Assembly: GCA_021732145.1 (NCBI GenBank)
Contig: JAKFVN010000031.1
Coordinates: 1 to 45,288, forward strand
From: Alphaproteobacteria bacterium
Lineage (GTDB): Bacteria; Pseudomonadota; Alphaproteobacteria; UBA9219; RGZA01
Direction of reading: 5' to 3'
DNA: 45,288 nucleotides
The translations under genes were made by a program, and so were the position numbers. The notes beneath the pieces were generated by a model. The model was not told the DNA's origin. It saw only the letters and a list, made by a program, of their open reading frames with translations, and searched no databases. This document shows positions 16,328-26,893 of this stretch, in pieces; the first letter of the stretch is position 1; each line of letters opens with the position of its first letter.

Positions 16328-16852
16328 TTAATTGAGGTCGCGGGTGATTTTCTGGATTTCTTTCTGCACCACGCGTTCAACAATCGCGGGCAGGTTATTA
16401 TCCAGCCAATCCTTCAGGATTGGGCGCAGCAAATCAGCGACCATGTTTTCAAGCGTTTTATGGCCTGAACCAATGGGCTGAGTATTAATATTCACTGTGC
16501 CGCCAACAAGGCGCGATAAACCCGAGAGCGCATTCACCGATGCCTGTGCTGCGGTTTCAGAAATTAAACGGCTGCGGTCAACTGGAACAGGTTCTGGCGC
16601 TGGCGCATAAACGGGCGCGGGCGCTGGTTCTGGTTCGGGTTCTGGCGCAAGATTTTCAACGCTGCCATCATCCTTAAGTTCTTCGACCAATTCCAAAACA
16701 GGAGCTTCTTCCATTTCGACGACCGGAGGCGCTTCTGCGTTTGGATCTGCCGGGGTTGGTTCAACCGTTGCGCCATCTTCTGAAATAATGCGACGGATTG
16801 AAGCGAGGATTTCCTCCATTGATGGTTCTTGGTTTGGTGGGTTCTCTGCCAT
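16328..16852 (-). CDS. popZ: PopZ/DUF2497 family polar organizing protein
   Basis: The 174-aa protein matches the alphaproteobacterial PopZ family in layout. A conserved N-terminal helix (MEEILASIRRIISED, residues about 11-25) is followed by an acidic Pro/Glu/Ala-rich disordered spacer (about 27-95). The C-terminal helical oligomerisation region (about 125-174; ENMVADLLRPILKDWLDNNLP and VERVVQKEIQKI) is present. In Caulobacter, PopZ makes polar condensates that anchor ParB-parS; a parS-like site lies 14 kb away in this window. Gene order between tolC and valS supports the call. It is small but complete. Confidence 0.9.
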   Translation of the reverse strand: MAENPPNQEPSMEEILASIRRIISEDGATVEPTPADPNAEAPPVVEMEEAPVLELVEELKDDGSVENLAPEPEPEPAPAPVYAPAPEPVPVDRSRLISETAAQASVNALSGLSRLVGGTVNINTQPIGSGHKTLENMVADLLRPILKDWLDNNLPAIVERVVQKEIQKITRDLN

Positions 16853-16953
16853 AGATGTCCGGGTCCGGGAAGAATCAAAAGATAGTCGTTAAGAACATTA
16901 ATCTAATGGCGGAGAGGGTTCAAAGAAAAGGATTTTATCAGCCGCAGGGCAAT

Positions 16954-18426
16954 TTAGGGCTGAATCGCAGCAGCAGGCTTCGTTTCGGATGGGGTTTTAG
17001 GGGCTGGTTCTGGCACTGGTTCTGATACTGCCGCCGCTTGTGCCTCGCCGGTCACTTCGGGGTTTTTGAACTCCGGCTCTTCGGATACGCCCAGGCCAAT
17101 CCACTTATCCTTGGTTGCTTCGTAATGAACCTCTGGGTCATACGGCGTGAGTGGTAATTTGAGTTTCTGCGCGGTTAGTTCGCCAATGGCTGCTTTGACA
17201 TTGAACAGCGCAACCGCCTTATCCCGCTGCGATTGCACCAGATTGACCCGTGCCTGCAAGGCTTCGGCTTCGGCGTTCAGGCGGTCAAGAATGGTGCGCG
17301 TACCCACGCGGGATTCTTCCTTCACGCCGAGGAAAGCGAGTTCGGCTGCCTCCACCTGCTTCTGGCGTGATTTGATGGTGGCTTGCGCCGTATTCAAGCT
17401 TTCCCATGCGCGCACGGCTGTTTCACGCGCGACATCAAGCGCGCTGCGAATTTCAACGCGGCGCTGGCTGGCGGTTTCCTTGGCAGCGCGTGTCCGCGCA
17501 TAATCCGCGCCGCTGCGATAAAGCGGCATGGTCAGCCGCGCCATGATGCTGGCGGTATCGGTTTTTCCCGTGGTTGCGGCAACGGTTGAATCCCAATTGC
17601 GCGCGGCAGATGCCTGCACATCGATTTGCGGGAGCAATGCGCCTTCAGCTGTTGCAATCGCACGCTCTGCGCCATCAGAGACAAATCTGGCATTGATAAC
17701 CTTGGGGTTGTTGGCTTGCGCCAAATCAATCATTTCATCCAACGCAGACGGGATTGGAAAGCTTACATCAGGCGCAGCGAGTTCAGATGGCGGATTGCCA
17801 ATGACTTTTTCATAGGTTGCATTGGCGTTTGCCAGCAGCCCTTCGGATTGAATGCGTGACGCAATGGCCCCCGCCAAACGGCTATCGGCCTGCGCAACAT
17901 CGGTGCGGGTTGCTTCGCCAACCGTGAAGCGGTCACGCGCGGCCTGCAATTCCTGCTTCAATACTTCTTCGTTTTTTTTGTTGATTTTCAAGGTTGCCTG
18001 GTAAAACCAGACATCGAAATAACTGGTCGCGACATTGAGGAACAGGGCTTGCTCCGCATCGCTATAGGCCGCCCTGGCAGCCAGCACGGCTTTTTCGGCT
18101 GAATCAATCCCGGCTGCAATGCTGCCGCCTTTATAAATGGGCTGGGTCAGGGAAAGGCCAAGGCCGCGCGGCGTTGAATCATTTTGCAGCGCGCCTTGCT
18201 TGAATGTGCTTTGACCAATGGTTGAATTGAAATCGAGTGATGGGCGTTGCCCCGACTTAGCCAGCGGAACGCTTTCATCAACCGCACGGAGCTTTGCCTG
18301 TTCCTTACGTAAATCAGGATTGGTTTGGTAAGCACGCATCATCGCTGATTGCAATGTTTCGGCGTGCACTGGATGTGCGGCGGGCAACGCCATGAGAGCC
18401 AATGCAAATGCAAGCAGAACACGCAT
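16954..18426 (-). CDS. tolC: TolC-family outer membrane efflux protein
   Basis: The 490-aa protein has a signal peptide (MRVLLAFALALMALPAAHPVHA) and two OEP repeats (about 30-225 and 240-440) with the Leu/Ala/Gln-rich amphipathic helices of the periplasmic tunnel. It would trimerise as the exit duct for type I secretion and RND-type pumps. A Pro/Ala/Glu-rich tail (about 445-490) is extra. ATG 18426 is preceded directly by an in-frame TTG and, 1 bp further, the rhodanese stop codon. The gene is thus tightly packed behind the rhodanese gene, with popZ next. Which inner-membrane pump it serves cannot be told from the window. Confidence 0.93.
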   Translation of the reverse strand: MRVLLAFALALMALPAAHPVHAETLQSAMMRAYQTNPDLRKEQAKLRAVDESVPLAKSGQRPSLDFNSTIGQSTFKQGALQNDSTPRGLGLSLTQPIYKGGSIAAGIDSAEKAVLAARAAYSDAEQALFLNVATSYFDVWFYQATLKINKKNEEVLKQELQAARDRFTVGEATRTDVAQADSRLAGAIASRIQSEGLLANANATYEKVIGNPPSELAAPDVSFPIPSALDEMIDLAQANNPKVINARFVSDGAERAIATAEGALLPQIDVQASAARNWDSTVAATTGKTDTASIMARLTMPLYRSGADYARTRAAKETASQRRVEIRSALDVARETAVRAWESLNTAQATIKSRQKQVEAAELAFLGVKEESRVGTRTILDRLNAEAEALQARVNLVQSQRDKAVALFNVKAAIGELTAQKLKLPLTPYDPEVHYEATKDKWIGLGVSEEPEFKNPEVTGEAQAAAVSEPVPEPAPKTPSETKPAAAIQP

Positions 18427-18429
18427 CAA

Positions 18430-18771
18430 TTAATACCGTGCAACCGTGGGATCAATATGGACAGACCAAGCATCAATGCCGCCGGACAGGTTGGAAGCAT
18501 TGGCAAAGCCGTTTTGGCGAAGCCATGACACAACCTTCGCGCTGCGGCCGCCGTGATGGCAGTGAACGACCAAAGGATAATCCTTTGTGACTTCATTAAT
18601 GCGCGACGGCACCTGGCCCATTGGGATTAAGTCCGCGCCGTCAATTTTGGCGCGATTGTATTCATCCTTTTCGCGCACATCGAGCAGCATGAACTTTTCG
18701 CCGCTATCCATCATGGATTTGAGGGTTTTTACATCAATTTCAAGCGGCGCTGCGGCAGTGGAAGTAGGCAT
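18430..18771 (-). CDS. single-domain rhodanese-like sulfurtransferase
   Basis: The 113-aa cytosolic protein is one rhodanese domain. MLLDVREKDEYNRAKIDGA is the conserved first half, and VVHCHHGGRSAKV contains the active-site loop with its catalytic cysteine, so it should be able to carry a persulfide. SGGIDAWS is the usual closing motif. The physiological sulfur acceptor is unknown. It sits between pcm and tolC with gaps of 9 and 3 bp and is surely co-transcribed. Confidence 0.92.
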   Translation of the reverse strand: MPTSTAAAPLEIDVKTLKSMMDSGEKFMLLDVREKDEYNRAKIDGADLIPMGQVPSRINEVTKDYPLVVHCHHGGRSAKVVSWLRQNGFANASNLSGGIDAWSVHIDPTVARY

Positions 18772-18780
18772 GTGATTTTC

Positions 18781-19551
18781 CTAAAATACGAATTTGGGAC
18801 GCGTGGTAAAGCCCGGCAGCATTGATGCAGCCGCATCAAACAGCTTTTGCTCAACGATGCCTTTGGCTTGCTTGGTATATAGGCGCACCTCGCCGATTTT
18901 TCCATACAGGTCGCCTTCCGGGTAAACCACGCACACCATGCGGCCGCCATCGGCCAGCTGGTTGATGATTTTTTCAGGAATCCATTGCGCAGCGCCTTGA
19001 AGAATAATCGCGTTATAGGGCGATGCCGGTGCATGCCCATCGGATAAACTGCCCTGTACCAAGCGCGTGTTTTCCAGCAGGAAATCAACCTTGTTCTGCT
19101 GCAATTGGCGGATCAGCGCGGGGTCGCTTTCCAGCGCAATGATTTCACCGGCCAGGTCATTTAAAATGGCGCTGGAATAACCGGTGGCCGGGCCGATATC
19201 AAGCACGCGGTCGTCATCCTTTAGCGCCAGCGCCATAATCATGCGCGCCAGCACCATCGGCGACAATAATTTACGGCCATAGCCAACCGGCACATCGCTG
19301 TCGGTATAGGCAAACGTCTGCTGATCCGCAGGAAGGAATGCCTCACGCGGCAAACGGGTCATGATGCCGAGTAATTTATCGTCGATGACTCTGTTGGGAC
19401 GGAGCTGGCTTTCGACCATATTGAATCTGGCAGACGCGTAGAAATCAGGGGTCGGCTTGGTGGCAGGATTTGACATGGTGCTGGATGCGGAACGTGAGTT
19501 AAGTAAGGCCGGGACGGGCAATGCGTGACTGCTGGCTTTATAGCACCGCAT
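18781..19551 (-). CDS. pcm: protein-L-isoaspartate O-methyltransferase family protein
   Basis: The 256-aa SAM-dependent methyltransferase repairs isoaspartyl residues in aged proteins. The family start ARFNMVESQLRPNRV, the LPREAFLP and SPMVLARMIMAL segments, and the SAM-binding motif VLDIGPATGYSSAIL are visible. The loop after motif I has PATGYSS in place of the classical GTGSGY. ATG 19551 has an AAGG ribosome-binding site about 7 nt upstream. An internal ATG at 19476 (MSNPATKPTPDF) fits the usual family N-terminus better, so the extra 25 residues are doubtful. First gene of the reverse-strand run down to valS; AT-rich DNA upstream probably holds the promoter. Confidence 0.9.
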   Translation of the reverse strand: MRCYKASSHALPVPALLNSRSASSTMSNPATKPTPDFYASARFNMVESQLRPNRVIDDKLLGIMTRLPREAFLPADQQTFAYTDSDVPVGYGRKLLSPMVLARMIMALALKDDDRVLDIGPATGYSSAILNDLAGEIIALESDPALIRQLQQNKVDFLLENTRLVQGSLSDGHAPASPYNAIILQGAAQWIPEKIINQLADGGRMVCVVYPEGDLYGKIGEVRLYTKQAKGIVEQKLFDAAASMLPGFTTRPKFVF

Positions 19552-19697
19552 GAAACGACCTTAAAGCGCCATTATTATATAATTATCAATACTTGACCCC
19601 ACCCCCGCTTTTTCACTATGTTCACGCTTGGAGCATGATTTAAATCACGTTCCATTTGATTAGTCCGGCGACTCATATTTACGGGTGCAGGATGGTT

Positions 19698-19771
19698 GGC
19701 GCGATGGCAGAATGGTTATGTAGGGGACTGCAAATCCCCGTATTCCGGTTCGATTCCGGATCGTGCCTCCA
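19698..19771 (+). tRNA. tRNA-Cys(GCA)
   Basis: The acceptor GGCGCGA pairs with TCGTGCC (one G-T pair). The anticodon stem GGGGA/TCCCC encloses CTGCAAA, giving anticodon GCA. The T arm has TTCGATT. The discriminator is T, as expected for tRNA-Cys, and CCA is encoded (19769-19771). Length is 74 nt. It lies alone between divergent pcm and the frameshifted small gene. Confidence 0.96.
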
Positions 19772-19787
19772 ATTTTTGGGGTTTGCC

Positions 19788-19804
19788 CGGCAGATTCTCT
19801 GCCG
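19788..19804 (+). terminator. hairpin downstream of tRNA-Cys
   Basis: CGGCAGA (19788-19794) and TCTGCCG (19798-19804) form a perfect 7-bp stem with a TTC loop, 16 bp after the tRNA end. No T tract follows, so it may serve 3' processing rather than termination. The remaining DNA to 19972 shows nothing else I can support. Confidence 0.4.
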
Positions 19805-19972
19805 CGAATGGCAATAGGCAGCATCCCGATTGAAAAAGGAGCTTGTTTTTAGGCGGGCTTTCGAAGCAAAAATCCAATAAAACCGCCGTTATTTTGTGTT
19901 TATTAGTTTTATGATTAGCGCTTAAATTATGCGTCAGCTCATTTTGGCAGATGCAATTTTAAAGGTATTTTT

Positions 19973-20322
19973 GTGAGCGATATTACAAACGCAGGCAGCG
20001 AAGTTACGCAAAAGCCGCACCATACACATTCACCATTCCGCTCAACCAACGCGCGGATGCGGCGATTTTCGCAAGCTATCCTGAATATCACATCAGCCCC
20101 GATGAACCATTGGAAGCTGGTAAAACACTGACCATGTGGATACGGGTAAGCAGCGAAGGCGAAGTGATGTTGCTGCTAAAAGATTATAAGGGTGTTCCTG
20201 CAAAACCAGCGGCGCGTTACACCGATGCTGTTGCACCAGAAGGCGTGACAGCGGTTCGCGATCAACGTTCCTTTATTGTCGAAAAGAAAGCAACGCGGCC
20301 AAGCCGCAACAGAACACCCTGA
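19973..20322 (+). pseudogene. frameshifted small gene of unknown function
   Basis: A GTG at 19973, 7 nt after AAAGG, opens a reading frame (VSDITNAGSEVTQK) that hits a stop soon after. From about 20014 a different frame is open to 20322 with protein-like content: APYTFTIPLNQRADAAIF, then SYPEYHISPDEPLEAGKTL, a Trp-Ile-Arg-Val strand and a Lys/Arg-rich tail. A single-base change near 20012-20020 would join them into a protein of about 116 aa. The second part has no good start of its own. Either a real pseudogene, a sequencing indel, or (less likely) programmed frameshifting. I recognise no family. It lies between tRNA-Cys and eno. Confidence 0.45.
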
Positions 20323-20345
20323 CGCGGCAAACCGCAAGGAAATGA

Positions 20346-21713
<1,368 letters not shown>

Positions 21714-21821
21714 TAACTTTTAATCAAAAATTTATGGTTTTTAGCGTATTTATAGAACTTGATTCTGTAGTATTCTAAAGGCTTAACCTCATTTCCTGAG
21801 CCACACTTTTCGGTATTCCAA

Positions 21822-22148
21822 ATGGCGTTCCACATGCCCATCACTGGCGATAAAATCAAACACTACTTTGTAGTGATGATTTGCGTCGGCATTGTTGCGT
21901 ATTTCGTGTGCCACGGCATTATGGGCGACCGCGGTTTTATTGCATTAAGCCAAGTCGAATATCAAATCGCCGATGCCAAAGCGGATTTGAAAAAAATCCA
22001 GACCGAGCGCGAAAAATTGGAAGCGCGCACCAAACTGCTGCGTCCCGATGGTTTGGATTTGGATATGTTGGATGAACGCGCACGCGCAACATTGGGTTAC
22101 ACCAAACCGAATGATTATGTTGTGCTATACAACGATAAGAAAAACTAA
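21822..22148 (+). CDS. ftsB: FtsB/DivIC-family cell division protein
   Basis: The 108-aa protein has a short cytoplasmic N-terminus, one membrane helix (about residues 15-35, HYFVVMICVGIVAYFVCHGI) and a periplasmic coiled coil (about 42-70, rich in Lys/Glu/Gln/Leu) ending in the LDLDMLDERARATLGYTKPNDYVV-type segment (about 77-102) typical of septum initiators. It would join FtsL and FtsQ at the divisome. It lies between eno and the pdh operon, the usual place. Its last 4 bp overlap the end of the convergent receiver gene. Confidence 0.9.
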   Translation: MAFHMPITGDKIKHYFVVMICVGIVAYFVCHGIMGDRGFIALSQVEYQIADAKADLKKIQTEREKLEARTKLLRPDGLDLDMLDERARATLGYTKPNDYVVLYNDKKN

Positions 22149-22627
22149 CAATCACAGCGCGGATGCTGCGCGTGTTCCGGTGAAAATCCGGATGGGCGAA
22201 TAATTGCATTTAAAATTTTTACTAGCCCGCGCAAATCATTTTTGGCATGCCTTTTTAGGTGGGGGACATGCCGCGCAAGACCAGCGGCATTTAATGCATC
22301 CGTCACTGCGTTGAATTGCACATCCGGCGAGCTGCCGCATAAAAACAACTGGCATTCCGGGCTGCGGCGGAAGATTTCCGAAACAAGGCCGTCGCTGGTC
22401 TGGCCATCGCCAAGGTTATGGTCAAGCAGCACGATTTCAAAAGGATAGTTGCGTATCAATCGCCGCGCATCTTCGCGCGAATACGCGAAATGGGCGACAA
22501 TATTGTCGAGTTCGTAATCGAATGCCGGGCCGGTTTTAAAACCGACGTCCTCAAGAACGTCGGAATAAAACATGGCGAGCATGCGGTCGTCTTCAACGAA
22601 TAAAATATGCTGCTGGTCAACGTGCAT
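22145..22627 (-). CDS. stand-alone response-regulator receiver domain protein
   Basis: The 160-aa protein is one REC domain. HILFVEDDRMLAMFYSDVLED starts the fold with the acidic pair, LLDHNLGDG carries the phospho-acceptor Asp, and LFLCGSS plus a later Lys (KRHAKNDL) fill the Thr/Ser and Lys positions. An insertion of about 20 residues after helix 1 (AFDYELDNIVAHFAYSREDA) separates it from typical CheY. There is no output domain and no kinase nearby, so the partner is unknown. A good promoter lies just upstream. It converges on ftsB with a 4-bp overlap. Confidence 0.75.
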   Translation of the reverse strand: MHVDQQHILFVEDDRMLAMFYSDVLEDVGFKTGPAFDYELDNIVAHFAYSREDARRLIRNYPFEIVLLDHNLGDGQTSDGLVSEIFRRSPECQLFLCGSSPDVQFNAVTDALNAAGLARHVPHLKRHAKNDLRGLVKILNAIIRPSGFSPEHAQHPRCDC

Positions 22628-22664
22628 GGCTTTAAATTGCGCGATAAACAGACGTTAGAAAAGC

Positions 22665-22693
22665 ATTATATTATGGCATTTTATATGCTTCAA
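22665..22693 (-). promoter_or_regulatory. sigma-70-like promoter for the receiver gene
   Basis: On the reverse strand, TTGAAG (22688-22693) and a perfect TATAAT (22665-22670) are separated by 17 bp. The predicted leader to the ATG at 22627 is about 31 nt. The rest of this 354-bp gap (22628-22981) must also hold the pdhA promoter. I see AT-rich sequence at 22840-22880 but no convincing hexamer pair, and no gene. Confidence 0.6.
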
Positions 22694-22981
22694 AATAACC
22701 AATCAAAAAGGCCGATTAGGTTACCGGGAAGTAAAAGCAAAAAAGGCAATCCTGTGTCACGCTCAAAAATAGGTGCGCTATTTCCTCATTTTGGTTGTTG
22801 CACCGCACGTCTAGTTATCCCCAAGAGTCTCAAATTCGTAATTAAGCTTATGATTTTGTTATCCAAACTGCTATATAGTGCTGAACTTGATTTGCTTGAA
22901 AACACAACTCAAACGCGCTAATTGAACGGCTAATACAGACCCATAGTTGAATCGGTACCCACCCACTCAGGAGTTTCCGGC

Positions 22982-24022
22982 ATGGCTTCAAGTAAGCCCA
23001 CCAGTCTTCCAAACGGCACTGCTACAGGCCACAATACAGCATCCTCACCAAAAATTGCAGAACCGACCGCTTCAGAAATGAAGAAGATGTATCGCGACAT
23101 GCTGCTTATCCGCCGCTTTGAAGAAAAGTCAGGGCAATTATACGGCATGGGGTTGATTGGTGGTTTCTGCCATTTGTATATCGGGCAGGAAGCGGTGGTG
23201 GTTGGCATTCAATCGGTTCAAAAGGAACAAGACACCGTCATTACTTCCTACCGCGATCATGGTCACATGCTGGCTTGCGATATGGAACCCAAAGGGGTTC
23301 TCGCAGAACTCACCGGACGCATTGGCGGTTACTCGCGCGGCAAGGGCGGCTCCATGCACATGTTCAGCGCGGAAAAGAAATTCTATGGCGGCCACGGTAT
23401 TGTGGGCGCGCAGGTTCCCATTGGAACCGGTTTGGCATTCGGCCACAAATATAAGGGTGATGGCGGCGTGAACATCGTGTATTTCGGCGATGGCGCAGTG
23501 AACCAGGGCCAGGTCTATGAAAGCTTCAACATGGCGGCGCTTTGGAAATTGCCGGTTGTGTATGTGATTGAGAATAATCGTTATTCCATGGGTACATCGC
23601 AAGCGCGCGGTGCGGCGGGTGAACTGTATAAGCGCGGTGAAGGCTATGGCATTCCCGGCCGTCAGATTGACGGGATGGATGTTTTGGCCGTGCGCAAAGC
23701 CGCCGTGGAGGCGCTGGAACATGCGCGTTCCGGCAAGGGCCCGATTATTCTGGAAATGATGACTTATCGCTATCGCGGGCATTCGATGTCTGACCCTGCG
23801 AAATACCGCGAGAAGGATGAAGTTGAAAAGATGCGCTCGCAGCACGACCCCATCGAGACGCTAAAGGCGGTTCTGGTCGATAAGAAATTTGCGAATGATG
23901 ACGATTTTAAATCAATTGAAAAAGAGGTGAAGCAGCTGGTGAACGAAGCCGCTGAATTTGCCCAAACGTCGCCAGAGCCGGACGCAGCCGAACTTTGGAC
24001 AGACGTGCTTGTGGATGCTTGA
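22982..24022 (+). CDS. pdhA: pyruvate dehydrogenase E1 component, alpha subunit
   Basis: The 346-aa subunit, with PdhB, decarboxylates pyruvate using thiamine diphosphate and passes the acetyl group to lipoyl-E2. The TPP motif GDGAVNQGQVYESFNMA ... VIENN is complete; YRGHSMSDPAKYR is the loop that is phosphorylated in eukaryotic homologues. RRFEEKSGQLYGMG and GGFCHLYIGQEA are typical. CAGGAG about 8 nt before the ATG serves as ribosome-binding site. First gene of the pdhABC operon; two hairpins separate it from pdhB. Confidence 0.97.
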   Translation: MASSKPTSLPNGTATGHNTASSPKIAEPTASEMKKMYRDMLLIRRFEEKSGQLYGMGLIGGFCHLYIGQEAVVVGIQSVQKEQDTVITSYRDHGHMLACDMEPKGVLAELTGRIGGYSRGKGGSMHMFSAEKKFYGGHGIVGAQVPIGTGLAFGHKYKGDGGVNIVYFGDGAVNQGQVYESFNMAALWKLPVVYVIENNRYSMGTSQARGAAGELYKRGEGYGIPGRQIDGMDVLAVRKAAVEALEHARSGKGPIILEMMTYRYRGHSMSDPAKYREKDEVEKMRSQHDPIETLKAVLVDKKFANDDDFKSIEKEVKQLVNEAAEFAQTSPEPDAAELWTDVLVDA

Positions 24023-24030
24023 TATTTATA

Positions 24031-24064
24031 CGCCCGCATAAGCGGGCGGGCGGCACTTGCCGCC
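24031..24064 (+). repeat. two tandem hairpins between pdhA and pdhB
   Basis: CGCCCGC/GCGGGCG (24031-24037, 24042-24048) with an ATAA loop is followed at once by GGCGGC/GCCGCC (24049-24054, 24059-24064) with an ACTT loop. There is no T tract, so they are more likely mRNA-stabilising or processing structures than terminators. Confidence 0.6.
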
Positions 24065-24115
24065 TGTAAGTATCAGGCCTGAATAAGTTTTGGTTAAGTA
24101 ACTTAAGGAATAGAT

Positions 24116-25483
24116 ATGTCGATTGAAATTCTGATGCCTGCCCTTTCCCCAACGATGACGGAAGGAAAACTGTCACGCTGGCTGAAAAAAGAAGGCGACG
24201 AGATTAAAGCCGGCATGGTGCTTGCCGAAATTGAAACGGACAAAGCCACGATGGAAGTGGAAGCCGTGGATGAAGGCAAGCTGGCCAAAATTTTAATTCC
24301 GGAAGGCACGGAAGGCGTTCGCGTCAACACCCCCATTGCGCAAATGGACGGCGAAGACGAAGCCCCGAAAAAGAACGGTAAGACCAACGGTAACGGCGCG
24401 CACCATGATGCGCCTTTTGTGGAGCCAAGCTGCCTGCCAAAATCAGCGGCGCCTGTCGCGGCTGCGCCAGCAGCACAATATGTTGAAAAAGAATACGCAT
24501 CGTTCATCAAGCAAACCGTCAGGGAAGCGCTTCGTGACGGCATGGCGGAAGAAATGCGCCGCGATGAAAATGTGTTTGTATTGGGCGAAGAAGTTGCCGA
24601 ATACCAAGGCGCATATAAGGTAACCCAAGGGTTGCTGCAAGAATTCACAGCCAAGCGCGTGATTGACAGCCCCATTACCGAGCATGGGTTCGCAGGGCTT
24701 GGCGTGGGCGCGGCATTTGCCGGCCTGAAACCTGTGATTGAATTTATGACCTTCAACTTCGCATTACAGGCGATGGACCAGATTTTAAACTCCGCCGCCA
24801 AGACACGTTATATGTCCGGCGGCCAGATGAGCTGCCCAATTGTGTTCCGTGGCCCGAATGGCGCGGCATCGCGCGTGGCGGCGCAACATTCGCAATGCTT
24901 TGCATCATGGTTTGCGCATATTCCGGGTTTGAAGGTCGTCGCGCCTTATAGCGCAGCCGATGCGAAGGGGTTGATTAAAGCCGCCATTCGTGACCCGAAC
25001 CCGGTTGTGGTTTTGGAAAACGAAATCCTCTACGGCCAAAGCTTTGATGTGCCGGACGACAAGGATTTCATCGTGCCCATTGGCAAGGCATTGGTGATGC
25101 GCGAAGGCAAAGACGTTACCATCACCGCATTCTCCATCATGGTCGGCAAGGCATTGGAAGCAGCAGAGCTATTGGCACAAGAAGGCATTGATTGCGAAGT
25201 TATCAATCTGCGCACCATCCGCCCGCTGGATCTGGATTGCATTGTGCGTTCGGTTGAAAAGACCAACCACATCGTGTCAGTTGAAGAAGGCTGGCCAGGC
25301 GCGGGCATGGGCAGCGAAATCGCCGCGCTGATGATGGAACATGCGTTTGATCATCTCGATGCGCCAATGGCGCGCGTGTGTGCAAAGGACGTTCCTCTGC
25401 CCTATGCTGCGAATTTAGAAAAGCTTGCCCTTCCCCAAGTCGCTGATATTGTCGAAGCGGTTAAAAAAACCTGCAATAAATAG
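24116..25483 (+). CDS. pdhB: pyruvate dehydrogenase E1 beta subunit with N-terminal lipoyl domain
   Basis: The 455-aa protein starts with a lipoyl domain (1-77; [15 protein letters not shown] with Lys43 as the lipoylated residue) and an Ala/Pro linker (about 80-120). The E1 beta transketolase-type domain follows, with [37 protein letters not shown] and the C-terminal [10 protein letters not shown]. The lipoyl-E1 beta fusion is characteristic of alphaproteobacteria. The lipoyl start is nearly identical to that of pdhC downstream, pointing to duplication of the domain. AAGGA 8 nt before the ATG; pdhC follows after 8 bp. Confidence 0.97.
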   Translation: MSIEILMPALSPTMTEGKLSRWLKKEGDEIKAGMVLAEIETDKATMEVEAVDEGKLAKILIPEGTEGVRVNTPIAQMDGEDEAPKKNGKTNGNGAHHDAPFVEPSCLPKSAAPVAAAPAAQYVEKEYASFIKQTVREALRDGMAEEMRRDENVFVLGEEVAEYQGAYKVTQGLLQEFTAKRVIDSPITEHGFAGLGVGAAFAGLKPVIEFMTFNFALQAMDQILNSAAKTRYMSGGQMSCPIVFRGPNGAASRVAAQHSQCFASWFAHIPGLKVVAPYSAADAKGLIKAAIRDPNPVVVLENEILYGQSFDVPDDKDFIVPIGKALVMREGKDVTITAFSIMVGKALEAAELLAQEGIDCEVINLRTIRPLDLDCIVRSVEKTNHIVSVEEGWPGAGMGSEIAALMMEHAFDHLDAPMARVCAKDVPLPYAANLEKLALPQVADIVEAVKKTCNK

Positions 25484-25491
25484 GCTCATCC

Positions 25492-26760
25492 ATGCCCATT
25501 AAAATTCTTATGCCTGCCCTGTCGCCCACCATGACGGAAGGCAATCTGACCCGCTGGACCAAGAAGGAAGGCGATCAGGTAAAGCCCGGCGAAATCATCG
25601 CCGAAATTGAAACCGACAAAGCGACGATGGAAGTCGAAGCGGTGGATGAAGGCAAGATCGGAAAAATCGTTATTCCCGGCGGCACGCAAGCCGTGAAGGT
25701 GAATGATGTGATTGCCGTATTACTGGAAGACGGCGAAAACGAAATCCCCGCCAACTTTTTATCGGGCGCGGTTACGGCGGCCCCGGCTGCACCAAAGGCT
25801 GCAAATACATCCGCAGCGCCAGCACCCGCACAGCAGCAAACCATTTCAGCCGTTACTCCATCATTCTCAGGCGGCAACCGCGTAGTTGCTTCGCCGCTTG
25901 CCAAACGCATCGCCGAACAGATGAGCGTTGATTTGCGCCGCGTCACAGGCACAGGCCCGAATGGCCGCATTGTGCGCAGCGATGTGGAACGTGCCGCCGC
26001 AAATAAGAATACGCAGAGCGCACCAGCCGCAGCACCACAAGGCATCAATGCGATTGATTACGCGAATAAGCTGGGTCTTGCTTACGATCTTGTTCCCAAC
26101 AGCATGACACGCAAGGTAATTGCAAAGCGTTTAACAGAATCCAAACAAACCGTCCCGCATTTCTACCTGACCGTGGATTGCCAGATTGACCGCTTGCTGG
26201 ATTTACGCAAGCAGCTCAATGAAACAGCGGAAAAAAGCAAGGTATCGGTGAATGACTTCATCATCCGCGCTGTGGCCGTTGCGCTGCGCCAAGTGCCAGC
26301 CGCCAACGCATCATGGGCGGAAGAAGGCATTTTGCTGTATAAGGACGTGGATATTTCCATTGCCGTCGCAACACCCGCTGGCCTGATTACACCTATTATC
26401 AAAAAAGCTGACCAGAAATCCATTCAGGCATTGTCGTCAGCCATGAAAGATTTAGCGGGCCGCGCGAAGGATAATAAATTGAAGCCCGAAGAATTCATGG
26501 GCGGCGGTTTTACCATTTCCAACCTTGGCATGTATGGCATCAAGGAATTCTCTGCCATCATCAACCCGCCGCAAGCATGCATTCTGGCGGTGGGCGCTGG
26601 CGAACAACGCCCCATCGTGCGCGATGGTGAATTGACGGTTGCGACGGTGATGACCTGCACGCTTTCGGTGGATCACCGCGTGGTGGATGGCGCCGTTGGC
26701 GCGGAATTCATTTCCGCCTTCAAAAAGCTGATTGAAGAGCCTATCCGACTTTTTGTTTAA
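25492..26760 (+). CDS. pdhC: pyruvate dehydrogenase E2, dihydrolipoamide acetyltransferase
   Basis: The 422-aa core enzyme moves acetyl from lipoamide to CoA. Domains in order: one lipoyl domain (1-80, Lys43), an Ala/Pro linker, the peripheral subunit-binding domain (about 125-165; SPLAKRIAEQMSVDLRRVTG), and the catalytic domain (about 195-422) with SVDHRVVDGAVGAEF holding the active-site His and Asp. A single lipoyl domain is usual in alphaproteobacterial E2. Complete and directly downstream of pdhB. No terminator is visible in the 133 bp that follow. Confidence 0.97.
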   Translation: MPIKILMPALSPTMTEGNLTRWTKKEGDQVKPGEIIAEIETDKATMEVEAVDEGKIGKIVIPGGTQAVKVNDVIAVLLEDGENEIPANFLSGAVTAAPAAPKAANTSAAPAPAQQQTISAVTPSFSGGNRVVASPLAKRIAEQMSVDLRRVTGTGPNGRIVRSDVERAAANKNTQSAPAAAPQGINAIDYANKLGLAYDLVPNSMTRKVIAKRLTESKQTVPHFYLTVDCQIDRLLDLRKQLNETAEKSKVSVNDFIIRAVAVALRQVPAANASWAEEGILLYKDVDISIAVATPAGLITPIIKKADQKSIQALSSAMKDLAGRAKDNKLKPEEFMGGGFTISNLGMYGIKEFSAIINPPQACILAVGAGEQRPIVRDGELTVATVMTCTLSVDHRVVDGAVGAEFISAFKKLIEEPIRLFV

Positions 26761-26893
26761 TTTAAGCGGATTGTTTAGCGCAGATTCAGCCTTATTTAAG
26801 CGTCGTTTTGCGGGCGTTTTCACCTCATCCTTTGATGCCATTTTTTGTGTGGTAGGTTATACTTAAGCCGATTCAAACCTGCCTTGTTAGCTT

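Noticed and set aside
22607-22921. 104-codon frame upstream of pdhA on the plus strand
   Set aside because: Composition is not protein-like, it begins inside the receiver gene on the other strand, and it overlaps that gene's promoter region.
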